A stretch of DNA of 64,000 nucleotides from DASZQY01 sp963843565 (GTDB lineage Bacteria > Pseudomonadota > Alphaproteobacteria > Rhizobiales > Kaistiaceae), in assembly GCA_963843565.1 (NCBI GenBank), contig CAWJKY010000003.1:124001-188000 (forward strand). The letters are read 5' to 3'. Positions 1-9,437 of the stretch are shown piece by piece. A program made the translations under genes and the position numbers. Below the pieces are notes generated by a model that did no database searches, was not told the origin of the DNA, and worked only from the letters and a program-made list of their open reading frames with translations. Numbering within the stretch: the stretch's first letter is position 1; each line of letters begins with the position of its first letter.

Positions 1-358
1 CGGCGTCGAGCCGCGCCGCGATCATGTCCTTCACCGCCTCCTGCTGGCCGTAAACGGTAATTGCCTTGCCGCCGGTCAGGCCGGGAAAGTCGATGCGATG
101 GCCGCGGGCGTTGAACCGCAGCTCGATGCCGTTGTGGATGAGGCCCTCGCGGCGCATGCGCGCGCCGAGGCCGCAGTCGTTGAGCATGTCGACCGAACCC
201 TGTTCGAGGACGCCGGCGCGGACGCGCCCCTCGACCCAGTCGCGGCTGCGGTTCTCGATGACAACCGAATCGATTCCCGCCCGCGCCAGCAGGTGGCCGA
301 GCAGCAGCCCGGCCGGCCCGGCGCCGACGATGGCGACCTGGGTGCGGAGCGTCGTCAC
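1..358 (-). CDS. pobA: 4-hydroxybenzoate 3-monooxygenase, 3' end outside window
   Basis: Flavoprotein hydroxylase that turns 4-hydroxybenzoate into protocatechuate with NADPH and O2, feeding the beta-ketoadipate pathway in the cytoplasm. The visible 119 residues begin with a Rossmann FAD-binding motif (VAIVGAGPAGLLLGHLLARAG), then the family-typical RVRAGVLEQGSVDML and YGQQEAVKDM segments. The gene runs off the left edge, so the catalytic C-terminal half is not seen. I chose a GTG start at 358 because the nearest upstream ATG (402) is in another frame and stops after 15 codons; no clear ribosome binding site precedes the GTG. It is divergent from an IclR-type regulator, the arrangement known for pobA/pobR and pca genes. 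Confidence 0.85.
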   Translation of the reverse strand, partial: MTTLRTQVAIVGAGPAGLLLGHLLARAGIDSVVIENRSRDWVEGRVRAGVLEQGSVDMLNDCGLGARMRREGLIHNGIELRFNARGHRIDFPGLTGGKAITVYGQQEAVKDMIAARLDA

Positions 359-485
359 GCGCGCCGGGCGGCGCTGGGTGGTGATCGCCGGGCTGTCGTC
401 ATCTGGCCTTCCTCCCTTTCGCACCGCCACCGGGGTACTGTGTCGCGCCCGACCCTTCGAGACACGCCGCGACCCCGGTTGCCAC

Positions 486-520
486 TTGACGGCGGCGCGA
501 CGCTGTTCGACTATCGAACA
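486..520 (+). promoter_or_regulatory. Promoter with overlapping 17-bp palindromic operator between pobA and the IclR gene
   Basis: A TTGACG box (486-491) and GACTAT (509-514) are 17 bp apart and read toward the regulator. The -10 box lies inside a perfect inverted repeat, TGTTCGA-CTA-TCGAACA (504-520). IclR-family regulators PobR and PcaU are known to bind sites of the GTTCGATAATCG type, so this is probably the regulator's own binding site. The promoter assignment is by inspection only. Confidence 0.6.
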
Positions 521-530
521 TCCGTGCGTT

Positions 531-1358
531 ATGCGACCATCTTCTTCGGGGTATCTGCCAGTGTCAACGTCAGCGCTTTCCGCCGACAACGGCGCCACCC
601 TCAGCGACAAGGAATTCATGTCGACGCTCGCCAAGGGTCTGGCGGTCCTCGGCTCGTTCGGCGAACAGCGCCCGGCGATGACGCTGGCGCAGGCGGCGGC
701 TGCGACCGACCTGTCCCGCGCCGCGGCGCGCCGCGTTCTGCTGACGCTGGCCGAGCTCGGCTACGTCTCCCGCAAGGGCCGCGTCTTCACCCTGTCGCCG
801 CGCATTCTCGAGTTGGGCTTCGCCTACCTCTCCACCCAGTCGTGGATCGACCGCGCCGAGCCACTGATGAAGGAGCTTTCCCACGCGGTGCAGGAGTCGT
901 GCTCGGCGGCGATCCTGCAAGGCAACGACGTGGTCTATGTGGCGCGCATGCCGGCCCCGCACCGGATCATGTCGACGACCATTGCCGTCGGCACCCGCCT
1001 GTCGGCCTTCTACACCTCGCTCGGTCGCATCCAGTTGGCCTATCTGGCGGAGGACGATCTCGCCCGGCGCGTGGCGACGGCCGAAATCGTCGCGCATACG
1101 TCGCGCAGCATCGTCGACCGCGACAAGTTGCTGGCCCGCATCAAGGCGGACCGCGCCCAAGGCTACGCGCTGGTCGACGAGGAACTGGAGAAGGGATTGC
1201 GCTCGCTGGCCGTCCCGATCCTGACGCGCGGCGGCCTGAATGTCGGCGCGATCAATCTCTCCGCGCACGCCAGCCGCGCCTCGCGCAACGAGCTCTGTGA
1301 CAAGTTTCTCCCCAGGTTATCCGCAGTCGCGCGCGAAATCTCCCGCTCGCTGGCCTGA
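531..1358 (+). CDS. IclR-family regulator, PobR/PcaR type
   Basis: Transcription factor with an N-terminal winged helix (about residues 30-90, opening with KGLAVLGSFGEQRPAMTL and continuing through DLSRAAARRVLLTLAELGYV) and a C-terminal IclR effector-binding domain (IMSTTIAVGTRLSAFYTSLGR, then VDEELEKGLRSLAVPI). The sequence resembles the PcaR/PobR/PcaU subgroup that senses aromatic acids. It diverges from pobA, so it most likely controls 4-hydroxybenzoate use and itself. The start is uncertain: ATG at 531 or GTG at 561; neither has a strong ribosome binding site, and 561 fits the promoter at 486-514 with a normal leader. The reading frame is open far upstream, but that part lies opposite pobA and is not coding. 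Confidence 0.85.
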   Translation: MRPSSSGYLPVSTSALSADNGATLSDKEFMSTLAKGLAVLGSFGEQRPAMTLAQAAAATDLSRAAARRVLLTLAELGYVSRKGRVFTLSPRILELGFAYLSTQSWIDRAEPLMKELSHAVQESCSAAILQGNDVVYVARMPAPHRIMSTTIAVGTRLSAFYTSLGRIQLAYLAEDDLARRVATAEIVAHTSRSIVDRDKLLARIKADRAQGYALVDEELEKGLRSLAVPILTRGGLNVGAINLSAHASRASRNELCDKFLPRLSAVAREISRSLA

Positions 1359-1395
1359 GTGATATGATCCGCACCGAGGTGCGGAGTATCGGCCA

Positions 1396-2898
1396 TTGTT
1401 GGGTAAGGTGTACGACCTCGCCGTCATCGGCGGCGGGCTGAACGGCACGGCGATCGCGCGCGATGCCGCGGGGCGGGGGCTGTCGGTCTTCCTTTGCGAG
1501 GCCGGCGATCTCGGCGGCGCGTCGTCTTCGGCGACCGGCAAGATCGTCCACGGCGGCTTGCGCCTCCTCGAAGGGTTCCGCTTCGGCGCCATGCGCGAGG
1601 CGGTCGAGGAGCGCGAAATCCTCATGCGCGCCGCGCCCCATCTCGTCCGCCCGCTGACCTTCCACATCCCTCACCATTCGCGGCTGTGGCCCGAGCGTGC
1701 CTTCCGGGCCGGCCTGTTCGCCTACGATCATGTGGCGCGGTGCAGCCTGCCGCGTTCCCGCCGCGTCGATCTCGAGCAGGAGGAGGCGCACGGCGCGCTC
1801 GACCCCAACTTCGAGGTCGCCTTCGCCTATTCCGACTGCATCGCCGACGATTCCCGTCTCGTCGTCCTCAACGCTGTCGACGCCCGCTCCCATGGCGCCG
1901 CGATCCGCCCGCGCGTGCGCTGCACGGTGGCGGAGCGCGACGGCGGGCGCTGGCGCCTGTCGCTGGAGTCGACGCTCACCGGCGAGCCGACGTCGGTGCA
2001 GGCACGCATCCTGGTCAACGCCGCCGGCGCCCAGGCGGGCGATGTCGCCAACCACATCGTCCACGGCTCGGAGCGCATCGCCGTCACCTTCCGCCGCCGC
2101 AGTCATCTCGTGGTGCGCGGCGTGCCCCGCTCGGCGGTCGCCTACGCGCTCCCCAACGAAGACGGCCGCGTCGTCTATGTCGCGCCCTACGGCGACGACC
2201 TGACCCTGATCGGCGCGGCGGTCGGGCCGTTCCGCGGCAATCCGGCCACCGCTGCGGTGAGCCGCGCCGATGCCGCCTATCTCCTCGACGTCGCCGGCCA
2301 GTACCTGCGCGAGCCGCCCGACATGGACGACGTGGTGTGGGCGTTCGCGTCGGTCTCGGCGCTGCCCGCCGACCGCAACCTGGTCACTGACGGCCGCGCC
2401 GTGGTCATCGATGCGCCGCCGCGCGTGGCGCCGCTGGTCTCGGTCTATGGCGGCACGCTCACCGGCCACCGCCGCCTCGCCGAGCAGGTGGTCGATCGCC
2501 TCGGCCGCTTCCGCAAGGTGGCGCCGGCGTGGACGGCGAGCGCGGTGCTGCCCGGGGGCGGCTTCCCGGCCGGCACCGAGGGCGACCTGGTGCGGGCGCT
2601 ACGCGCCGGCTACCCGTTCCTCGCCGAAGCGCATGCCCGCCGCCTGACCCGCGCCTACGGCACCCGGGCTTCCGCGATCCTGCTGGGCGCCCGCAAGCCC
2701 GCCGATCTCGGGGCGCGGCTCTGCGGCGACCTGACCGCGGCGGAGGCCCGCTACCTGCGCGACGAGGAATGGGCGGTCAACGCCGAGGACATCCTGTGGC
2801 GCCGGACCAAGCTTGGCCTGACGGTCGGGACCGAGGGCGCCGACGCGGTCGCCGCGTGGCTGGCGGGCGATCGCGAGCCGGCGCTGTCGGTGGCGTGA
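1396..2898 (+). CDS. glpD: FAD-dependent glycerol-3-phosphate dehydrogenase
   Basis: Oxidises sn-glycerol-3-phosphate to dihydroxyacetone phosphate and passes electrons to quinone at the inner membrane. The 500-residue protein has the usual family length. An N-terminal dinucleotide-binding motif (LAVIGGGLNGTAIARDAAGRG) is followed by the GlpD signature ATGKIVHGGLRLLE, and the C-terminal DAO_C-like region ends near TKLGLTVG. I place the start at TTG 1396 because GGAG lies 9 bases upstream; GTG 1408 is the alternative. It follows the IclR gene by 37 bp on the same strand, but no glycerol kinase or transporter is nearby, so substrate supply must be encoded elsewhere. Confidence 0.9.
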   Translation: MLGKVYDLAVIGGGLNGTAIARDAAGRGLSVFLCEAGDLGGASSSATGKIVHGGLRLLEGFRFGAMREAVEEREILMRAAPHLVRPLTFHIPHHSRLWPERAFRAGLFAYDHVARCSLPRSRRVDLEQEEAHGALDPNFEVAFAYSDCIADDSRLVVLNAVDARSHGAAIRPRVRCTVAERDGGRWRLSLESTLTGEPTSVQARILVNAAGAQAGDVANHIVHGSERIAVTFRRRSHLVVRGVPRSAVAYALPNEDGRVVYVAPYGDDLTLIGAAVGPFRGNPATAAVSRADAAYLLDVAGQYLREPPDMDDVVWAFASVSALPADRNLVTDGRAVVIDAPPRVAPLVSVYGGTLTGHRRLAEQVVDRLGRFRKVAPAWTASAVLPGGGFPAGTEGDLVRALRAGYPFLAEAHARRLTRAYGTRASAILLGARKPADLGARLCGDLTAAEARYLRDEEWAVNAEDILWRRTKLGLTVGTEGADAVAAWLAGDREPALSVA

Positions 2899-2942
2899 GG
2901 GGCGCCTTTTCGTCGCCGGAATCGCGTGGTATCTCGCCGCCA

Positions 2943-3338
2943 ATGACGCTCCGAATCCTCGCCGCCGCGCTGGCGCTCCTTTTCGTTGCCGGCCCCGCCG
3001 CCGCCGACAAGATCGCCAATCCCGTCGCCGTCTTCGCCGGTCTCGACAAGATCACCGGGCGGATCACCAAGTTCGACGTCTATATCGACGAGACCGTGCA
3101 GTTCGGCGCGCTGAGGATCACGCCGCGGGTCTGCTACAATCGCCCGCCGACCGACGAGCCGCAGACCGATGCCTTCGTCGAGGTCGACGAGATCGGCCTG
3201 AACCGCTCGATCAAGCGCATCTTCACTGGCTGGATGTTCGCGGCGAGCCCCGGGCTGCACGCGGTCGACAACGCCGTCTATGACGTCTGGCTGACCGACT
3301 GCAAGATGACGTCGGACGTCGCCCCGCCCAAGAAATAG
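2943..3338 (+). CDS. DUF2155 secreted protein
   Basis: A 131-residue exported protein of unknown function. Residues 1-20 form a signal peptide with an AAA|DK type cleavage site; the rest is the DUF2155 domain, recognised by GRITKFDVYIDETVQFGAL and the two cysteines in RVCYNRPP and LTDCKM that could form a disulfide. In alphaproteobacteria this gene commonly lies beside aat and the acc genes, as here. Its last 61 bases overlap the 3' end of aat on the opposite strand. The family is thought to act at the envelope, but no activity is established that I know of. Confidence 0.85.
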   Translation: MTLRILAAALALLFVAGPAAADKIANPVAVFAGLDKITGRITKFDVYIDETVQFGALRITPRVCYNRPPTDEPQTDAFVEVDEIGLNRSIKRIFTGWMFAASPGLHAVDNAVYDVWLTDCKMTSDVAPPKK

Positions 3339-3946
3339 AAGTCGGCCTGCTCGCCGATCGCCACGTCGAGCATCGCCTGGTATCGGCGCCGGTCGATGTC
3401 GATGGCGCCGAACTGTTTGAGGTGCGAGGTCGTGAACTGGGTGTCGAGCAGGCGGTAGCCGCCGGCCTTCAGCCGTGCCACCAGATAGACCAGCGCCACC
3501 TTGGAGGCGTCGCGTTCGCGGCTGAACATGCTTTCTCCGAAGAACGCCGCGCCCAGCGACACCCCGTAGAGCCCGCCGACCAGGCGATCGTCCCGCCAAA
3601 CCTCGACCGTATGGCAGGCGCCGAGGTCGAACAGCTCGCCGTAGAGCTTGCGGATGCGCCCATTGATCCAGGTCTTCGGCCGGTTCGGCAGCGCCTCGGC
3701 ACAGCCGCCGATGACCGCGTCGAAATCGCTGTCGATCCTGATCTCGAAGCGGTCGGAAGCGATGGTGCGCTTCAGCCGGCGGGAGACGTGAAAGGCGTCG
3801 AGGGGCAGGATGCCGCGGATCTCCGGCTCGATCCAGTAAAGCCCGGGATCGTCGGCCAACTCGGCCATGGGAAAGATGCCGACCGCGTAGGCCTTGAGCA
3901 GCACCTGCGGGGTGATGTCGAGGAGGATGTCGTTGCGCGCGGTCAT
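3278..3946 (-). CDS. aat: Leucyl/phenylalanyl-tRNA-protein transferase
   Basis: Cytoplasmic enzyme that adds Leu or Phe to N-terminal Lys or Arg of proteins and so marks them for ClpS/ClpAP degradation. The 222 residues show the family pattern: ITPQVLLKAYAVGIFPMAE near the N terminus, IEPEIRGILPLD, the GLYGVSLGAAFFGESMFSR core and LDTQFTTSHLKQFGA near the C terminus. ATG at 3946 gives the normal family start. The reading frame stays open upstream for 170 more codons through a degenerate HEPN-like gene, so read-through protein fusion is possible. The 3' end overlaps the convergent DUF2155 gene by 61 bp. Confidence 0.92.
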   Translation of the reverse strand: MTARNDILLDITPQVLLKAYAVGIFPMAELADDPGLYWIEPEIRGILPLDAFHVSRRLKRTIASDRFEIRIDSDFDAVIGGCAEALPNRPKTWINGRIRKLYGELFDLGACHTVEVWRDDRLVGGLYGVSLGAAFFGESMFSRERDASKVALVYLVARLKAGGYRLLDTQFTTSHLKQFGAIDIDRRRYQAMLDVAIGEQADFYFLGGATSDVILQSVSQTS

Positions 3947-3972
3947 CGCCAAGTCATTCAGTCGCGGCCATT

Positions 3973-4481
3973 TCAGAGCCGATCTCTTTCGCGGCGTTCG
4001 AACTCCGCGTTTAAATTCTTGAAATTCTCCAGGTAAATTCTCACCGCTCCAAAGTGCCTTCTCGGCCACCGTGATCGCTTTCTGCAACTCGGAGACGGGC
4101 AGTTTTTCCCCCTTGAGATTCCGAAGGATCTTGGCCGCGGCTGCACCTCTGAAGCAAAGCTTGCCGTCGTTTCCGGGGGCGATGGGCTGATGGGCCGCGA
4201 TATTTCGGGCCCGGTAGACTTTCTCGACCAACTCGACGTGTGACTTGAGGCCTTTTGACCAATTCTTGTTTTTAAGGTGCTTTGAGTACTCTTTGAGGAT
4301 TTCCAGCTTTCTAACCGGGTCCAAGGTTGCAACGACGGGCTCGGTCATTGGTGTTTGGCCCAGCCGAAGAACTTCAATAACAATCTGGTTAAGCTGGTAA
4401 TCGAGTCCGCTAGCGATCGAGAACCAAATGGCCAACGATCGCGTAGGCCTCTTCAAACTCGGGCGGGTGGTTTTTGCTCAT
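3973..4481 (-). pseudogene. HEPN-like protein gene broken by frameshifts
   Basis: Between accC and aat lies about 500 bp of lower GC that looks like one small gene spread over more than one frame. It begins at ATG 4481 (MSKNHPPEFEEAYAIVGHLV), switches frame near 4440-4455 into IASGLDYQLNQIVIEVL, continues as KLEILKEYSKHLKNKNW and VEKVYRARNIAAH, and may shift again near 4040-4050 to end as YLENFKNLNAEFERRERDRL with a stop at 3973. RNIAAH (4190-4207) matches the R-N-x3-H motif of HEPN ribonucleases. If the second shift is not real, the frame runs into aat without a stop. It was probably inserted in an otherwise conserved accC-aat interval. Sequencing errors could explain the shifts. Confidence 0.55.
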
Positions 4482-4501
4482 GCCCTGCTTGCTAGTCGCC
4501 T

Positions 4502-5856
<1,355 letters not shown>

Positions 5857-5860
<4 letters not shown>

Positions 5861-6336
5861 TCGATGATCAGGAGCGGCTCGCCGTACTCGACCGGCTGGG
5901 CGTCCTCGACCAGAATCGCGGTGATCTTGCCGGCGCGCGGCGCCGGAATCTGGTTCATCGTCTTCATCGCCTCGACGATGAGCAGCGTATCGCCCTGGCG
6001 CACCATGTCGCCGACGTCGACGTAAGGCCGCCCGCCGGGTTCGGCCGAGCGGTAGGCGGTGCCGACCATCGGCGAGGTGACGGCGCCGGGATGGGTGACG
6101 TCGGACGAAAGGTTCGAGGCCGACGCGGAGGCGGGCGCTGGCCCGCCGGCCTGCGCGGCCGGCGCGTAGGCGACCGGCGCCGGGGCGCCGCCGCGCGCCA
6201 CGCGGATGCGCAGCGCCTTGTCCTCGATCTCGATCTCGCTGAGCCCGGTCTCCTCGAGCAGTTCGGCAAGCCCGCGAATTGTGTCCGCCTGCGGAATCGG
6301 CTTCTTGTCGCCGGCCGGTTTCTTTTCTTCTGCCAT
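5857..6336 (-). CDS. accB: Biotin carboxyl carrier protein of acetyl-CoA carboxylase
   Basis: Carries the covalently bound biotin between the carboxylase and transferase parts of acetyl-CoA carboxylase. The 159 residues contain an N-terminal helical region that binds AccC, an Ala/Pro-rich linker (about 48-80), and a C-terminal biotinyl domain with the EAMKTMNQIPAP motif; Lys125 is the expected biotinylation site. The ATG at 6336 shares one base with the aroQ stop (TGATG) and the stop overlaps accC by 4 bp, so expression of the three genes is tightly coupled. Confidence 0.97.
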
Positions 6337-6821
6337 CAGGCGCCCCCTCGCTTTGCCCCGCCCGCCCGGGCCTTCTTCTCTCCCGCCGCGAGCATCGGCT
6401 TCAGCGCCTCGAGCGCCAGCGTGTAGCCGGCCGGCCCGAGCCCGCAGATCATGCCTTTGGCGACCGGCGAGATGTACGAATGGTGCCGGAAACGCTCGCG
6501 CGCGAAGATGTTGGACAGGTGCACCTCGATCACCGGCACCCCGGCGCCGCGGATGGCGTCATGGAGCGCCACGGAGGTGTGGGTGTAGGCGCCGGCGTTG
6601 AGCACGATGCCCGCGCCCTTGTCGCCGGCCTCCTGAATCCAGTCGACCAGCACGCCTTCGACGTTGGTCTGGCGGAAGTCGACCGCCAGTCCGAGCGCCT
6701 TGCCGGCCTTGCGGCAGGCTGCCTCGATATCGGCGAGCGTCCCGCTTCCGTAAAGCGCCGGCTCGCGTTTGCCGAGCAGATTGAGATTGGGGCCGTTCAG
6801 GATGAAGACCGGAATTGCCAT
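6336..6821 (-). CDS. aroQ: Type II 3-dehydroquinate dehydratase
   Basis: Catalyses dehydration of 3-dehydroquinate to 3-dehydroshikimate in the shikimate pathway. The 161-residue protein has the dodecameric type II signature: NGPNLNLLGKREPALYG with the catalytic Tyr near the N terminus, RQTNVEGVLVDWI, NAGAYTHTSVALHDA and EVHLSNIFARERFRHHSY with the catalytic His/Arg region. It is the first gene of the aroQ-accB-accC operon. The last 17 residues (about 145-161) form a Lys/Gly/Ala-rich tail. The roughly 180-bp gap upstream should hold the operon promoter, though none is clear to me. Confidence 0.96.
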   Translation of the reverse strand: MAIPVFILNGPNLNLLGKREPALYGSGTLADIEAACRKAGKALGLAVDFRQTNVEGVLVDWIQEAGDKGAGIVLNAGAYTHTSVALHDAIRGAGVPVIEVHLSNIFARERFRHHSYISPVAKGMICGLGPAGYTLALEALKPMLAAGEKKARAGGAKRGGA

Positions 6822-7003
6822 GACCGACTGTTTCCACGGCGCCGCGGGCCGTCAAGGCGTGGGGGCGCAAAAGTCGGTGCGTTATAGGGTTTGGCGTCGT
6901 GGAGGGAAAGGCCGGGCGCGGAAACCGGCGTCGCGGGCCGGTTCGCGTCCACTGAATTCGCGAATCGCCAAGGTGCCGCGGCCCGCGGGGCGACGGCGCC
7001 CGG

Positions 7004-7903
7004 TCAGCAGGGGACCTTCTTGTCGGCGCAGGCAGCGCGGGCCTGGGCGATGGCCGCCTTGAGCTGGTCGTAGCCGACCGCGCCGACCACCACCTGATCC
7101 GGCGTCACGTAGGACGGCGTGCCGGTGAGGTCGAGCTTGCCGGCCAGATCGTGGGCCTCGGTGATGATCGCCTTGGCCTCGTCGCTGTTGGCCTTGACCT
7201 TGAGGGCGTCGGTATCGAGCCCGAGGTCCTGCGCCACGGCCAGCGCCTTGGCGCCGTCGACGCTGCCCTTGTCGTTGATCAGGGTCTCATGGAAGGCGCC
7301 GTACTTGTCCGGGGCGACCAGGAGCACCGCGGCGGCGATCTGCGCGGCCTGCACCGAGGCGTCGGAGAGGATGGGGAATTCCTTGAGCACGACCCTCAGG
7401 TTGGGGTCGTCCTTGATCAGCTTGTTGAGGTCGGCGTTGGCGCGCCGGCAATAGGGGCAGTTGTAGTCGAAGAACTCGACCAGCGTGACGTCGCCGTTGG
7501 GGTTGCCGAGGACGGCCTGCTTGGTCGAGGAGAAGATCAGCTGGCGGTTGTCCTGGATCGCCTGGGTCTGCGCCATCTGGGCGGCCGCGTCTTCCTTGCG
7601 CTGGAGCGCCTCGATGGCGTCGCGGATGACCTCGGGGTTGGCGATCAGGTAGTTGCGGATGATGCCTTCGATCTCGTGCTGCTGGGCGTCGGAGAGCAGC
7701 GCCACGTCGGCGCCCGGCGCGACGCTGGTGCCGGGCGGTGCCGGCTGGCTGGCGGCCAGCGCGTCCTTGACGATCGCCTCGACGGACGCCCGGTCGGCTC
7801 CGGCGTTGGTGCCAATCGCGTAGCCGATGGCGCCGAGGGCGGCGGCTGCGAGCAGCGCCACGACGGCAACAAGCGTCGATCTCATTTCCGGCAAACTCTC
7901 CAT
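7004..7903 (-). CDS. DsbA-family thiol oxidoreductase, membrane-anchored
   Basis: Periplasmic thioredoxin-fold protein that probably forms or reshuffles disulfides. An N-terminal hydrophobic segment (about residues 10-27) is a signal or anchor, followed by a helical region with DAQQHEIEGIIRNYL and ALQRKEDAAAQMAQ, which in related ScsC/Com1-like proteins gives oligomerisation. The catalytic motif is NCPYC (about residues 144-148), and the cis-Pro region is GTPSYV near the C terminus; length 299. A second in-frame ATG at 7885 is also plausible as the start. It lies 53 bp downstream of a BepA-like protease gene, so both may serve envelope protein quality control. Confidence 0.88.
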   Translation of the reverse strand: MESLPEMRSTLVAVVALLAAAALGAIGYAIGTNAGADRASVEAIVKDALAASQPAPPGTSVAPGADVALLSDAQQHEIEGIIRNYLIANPEVIRDAIEALQRKEDAAAQMAQTQAIQDNRQLIFSSTKQAVLGNPNGDVTLVEFFDYNCPYCRRANADLNKLIKDDPNLRVVLKEFPILSDASVQAAQIAAAVLLVAPDKYGAFHETLINDKGSVDGAKALAVAQDLGLDTDALKVKANSDEAKAIITEAHDLAGKLDLTGTPSYVTPDQVVVGAVGYDQLKAAIAQARAACADKKVPC

Positions 7904-7956
7904 GAGCGCGGCCGGCGGTCCGGGCGGCGCTGTTCGGCTGGGTGCAATCCTAGCGG

Positions 7957-9363
7957 TCAGTTCTTGCGGGGTTTATAGGACACAATGTCGTCGGCGCGAA
8001 GCCACGCCGGGCTGCCCTTTTTCAACTTAACTTGAGCGCGCGTGGCCTGAATCCGGGCGCCGTCGTAGTCGCCGTCGGCGAACAGCTGCTGGGCGGTGGC
8101 CAATTGGGCCATCGGCTCGTTGCCGGTCTGGGCGTAGGCGCGGGCGAGCGCCCGGTAGCCGCTGCTGATGCCCGCCTCGACCTGCATGGCGGGGGCGAGC
8201 AGCTTGACCGCTTCCTGGGCGTCGGCGCTGCCGCCCTTGGCGACCAGCGCCTGGCCGAGCAGAATCTTGATGAGGGTGGCGCGCGGTGCCAGCGCCACGG
8301 CCTTGCGCAAGGGGGCGATCGCCTCGGCCGGGTGCCCGGTCTCGAGCAGCGCCTGGCCCTTCAGTTCGTAGAAATAGGGGTCGTCCGGCGCCGACGCGAT
8401 CAGGTCGTCGATCTGCTTCAGCGCCGGGCCCGGCTTGCCGGTCCGGTACGCCACGATCGCCCGGGCGTAGCGCGCCGGCAGGCTGTTGTCGCTGATCGGA
8501 TAGCGCCGGTTCACCTGGATCGGCCCCCAGGTGAAGCCGACCAGCTTGGCGCGCACCAGGTCGTGCCGGAGCTTCAGGGCGGGCGGGTCGGTGGCGTCGG
8601 TGTACTTCGACTTCGCCATCAGGCTCTGGATGGCGACGACGCGGGCCTGGGGCAGGGGATGGTCCTGAAGGTAGGGGTCGACATTCTTGGTCAGGAACAG
8701 GTCCTCGTTCGCCAACCGCTGCATCACCGCCAGCATGCCGGCGCTCGACTGGTGGGTGGCGTCGAGATACTTGACCGCCATGCGGTCGGCGGCGGCCTCC
8801 TGGTCGCGGGCGAAATGCAGGAAGCTGCGCTCGCCGATGGTGGCGGTGGTGGTGAAGATGGCGCTGCCGGCCTGACCGAGGCCGCTGCTGCCGGTCGCCG
8901 CGCCCGCCGCCGCGACGCCGACGCCGAGCAGGGCGCCGAGCAGCATGGCGATCTGGGTATCCCTGAGTTGTTGGCTCATGAAGGCAACGTCGCGATTGGC
9001 GAGGTGGCCGGTCTCGTGGGCGAGTACCCCGATCAGCTCGTTGGGCGTCTCCGACTTGATGATCGTGCCGACGTTGACGAACATGTCGTTGTCGCTGGTC
9101 ACGAACGCGTTGAACGCCTGGCTCGGAACGATCAGGACGCGCGGCTTCGTCACCTTGGCCACCTTGACGATCGGCGCCAGGTAGTCGTTGAGCAGCGCCT
9201 CGGTTTCGGCGTCGCGCACGATCCCGATGTTGGCCGCCTCGGCGGCCGGAACCGACAGGGCGGCGGTCAGGGCGAGGCCAGACGCCATCGACCGCAGACA
9301 GCCTTTCCAGGCTCTTGCGGGCCTGCTAGTCACGACCGGTTCCTGCAACGGATTGCCTCGCAC
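7957..9363 (-). CDS. M48 metalloprotease with TPR repeats, BepA-like
   Basis: Periplasmic zinc protease of the BepA/YfgC type, which in E. coli assists or degrades outer-membrane assembly substrates such as LptD. The 468-residue protein has a signal peptide ending near AEAA (about 44), the zinc motif HETGH at 116-120, the downstream DQEAAADRMAVKYL helix with the third ligand, and C-terminal TPR units from about residue 310 (YELKGQALLETGHPAEAIAPLRKA and following). It precedes the DsbA-like gene on the same strand. The divergent gap of 74 bp to the aminotransferase gene must hold both promoters. Confidence 0.88.
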   Translation of the reverse strand: MRGNPLQEPVVTSRPARAWKGCLRSMASGLALTAALSVPAAEAANIGIVRDAETEALLNDYLAPIVKVAKVTKPRVLIVPSQAFNAFVTSDNDMFVNVGTIIKSETPNELIGVLAHETGHLANRDVAFMSQQLRDTQIAMLLGALLGVGVAAAGAATGSSGLGQAGSAIFTTTATIGERSFLHFARDQEAAADRMAVKYLDATHQSSAGMLAVMQRLANEDLFLTKNVDPYLQDHPLPQARVVAIQSLMAKSKYTDATDPPALKLRHDLVRAKLVGFTWGPIQVNRRYPISDNSLPARYARAIVAYRTGKPGPALKQIDDLIASAPDDPYFYELKGQALLETGHPAEAIAPLRKAVALAPRATLIKILLGQALVAKGGSADAQEAVKLLAPAMQVEAGISSGYRALARAYAQTGNEPMAQLATAQQLFADGDYDGARIQATRAQVKLKKGSPAWLRADDIVSYKPRKN

Positions 9364-9437
9364 GGTTTCACGCTAAGCCTCAGATAGCGCGCACAAATCT
9401 GGCGACAGCAAGACAGGGGACCAGAGGGACGACATCC

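Noticed and set aside
66..530. Long N-terminal extension of the IclR-family protein
   Set aside because: This part lies opposite pobA and across the promoter/operator; the extra residues have no similarity to the family.
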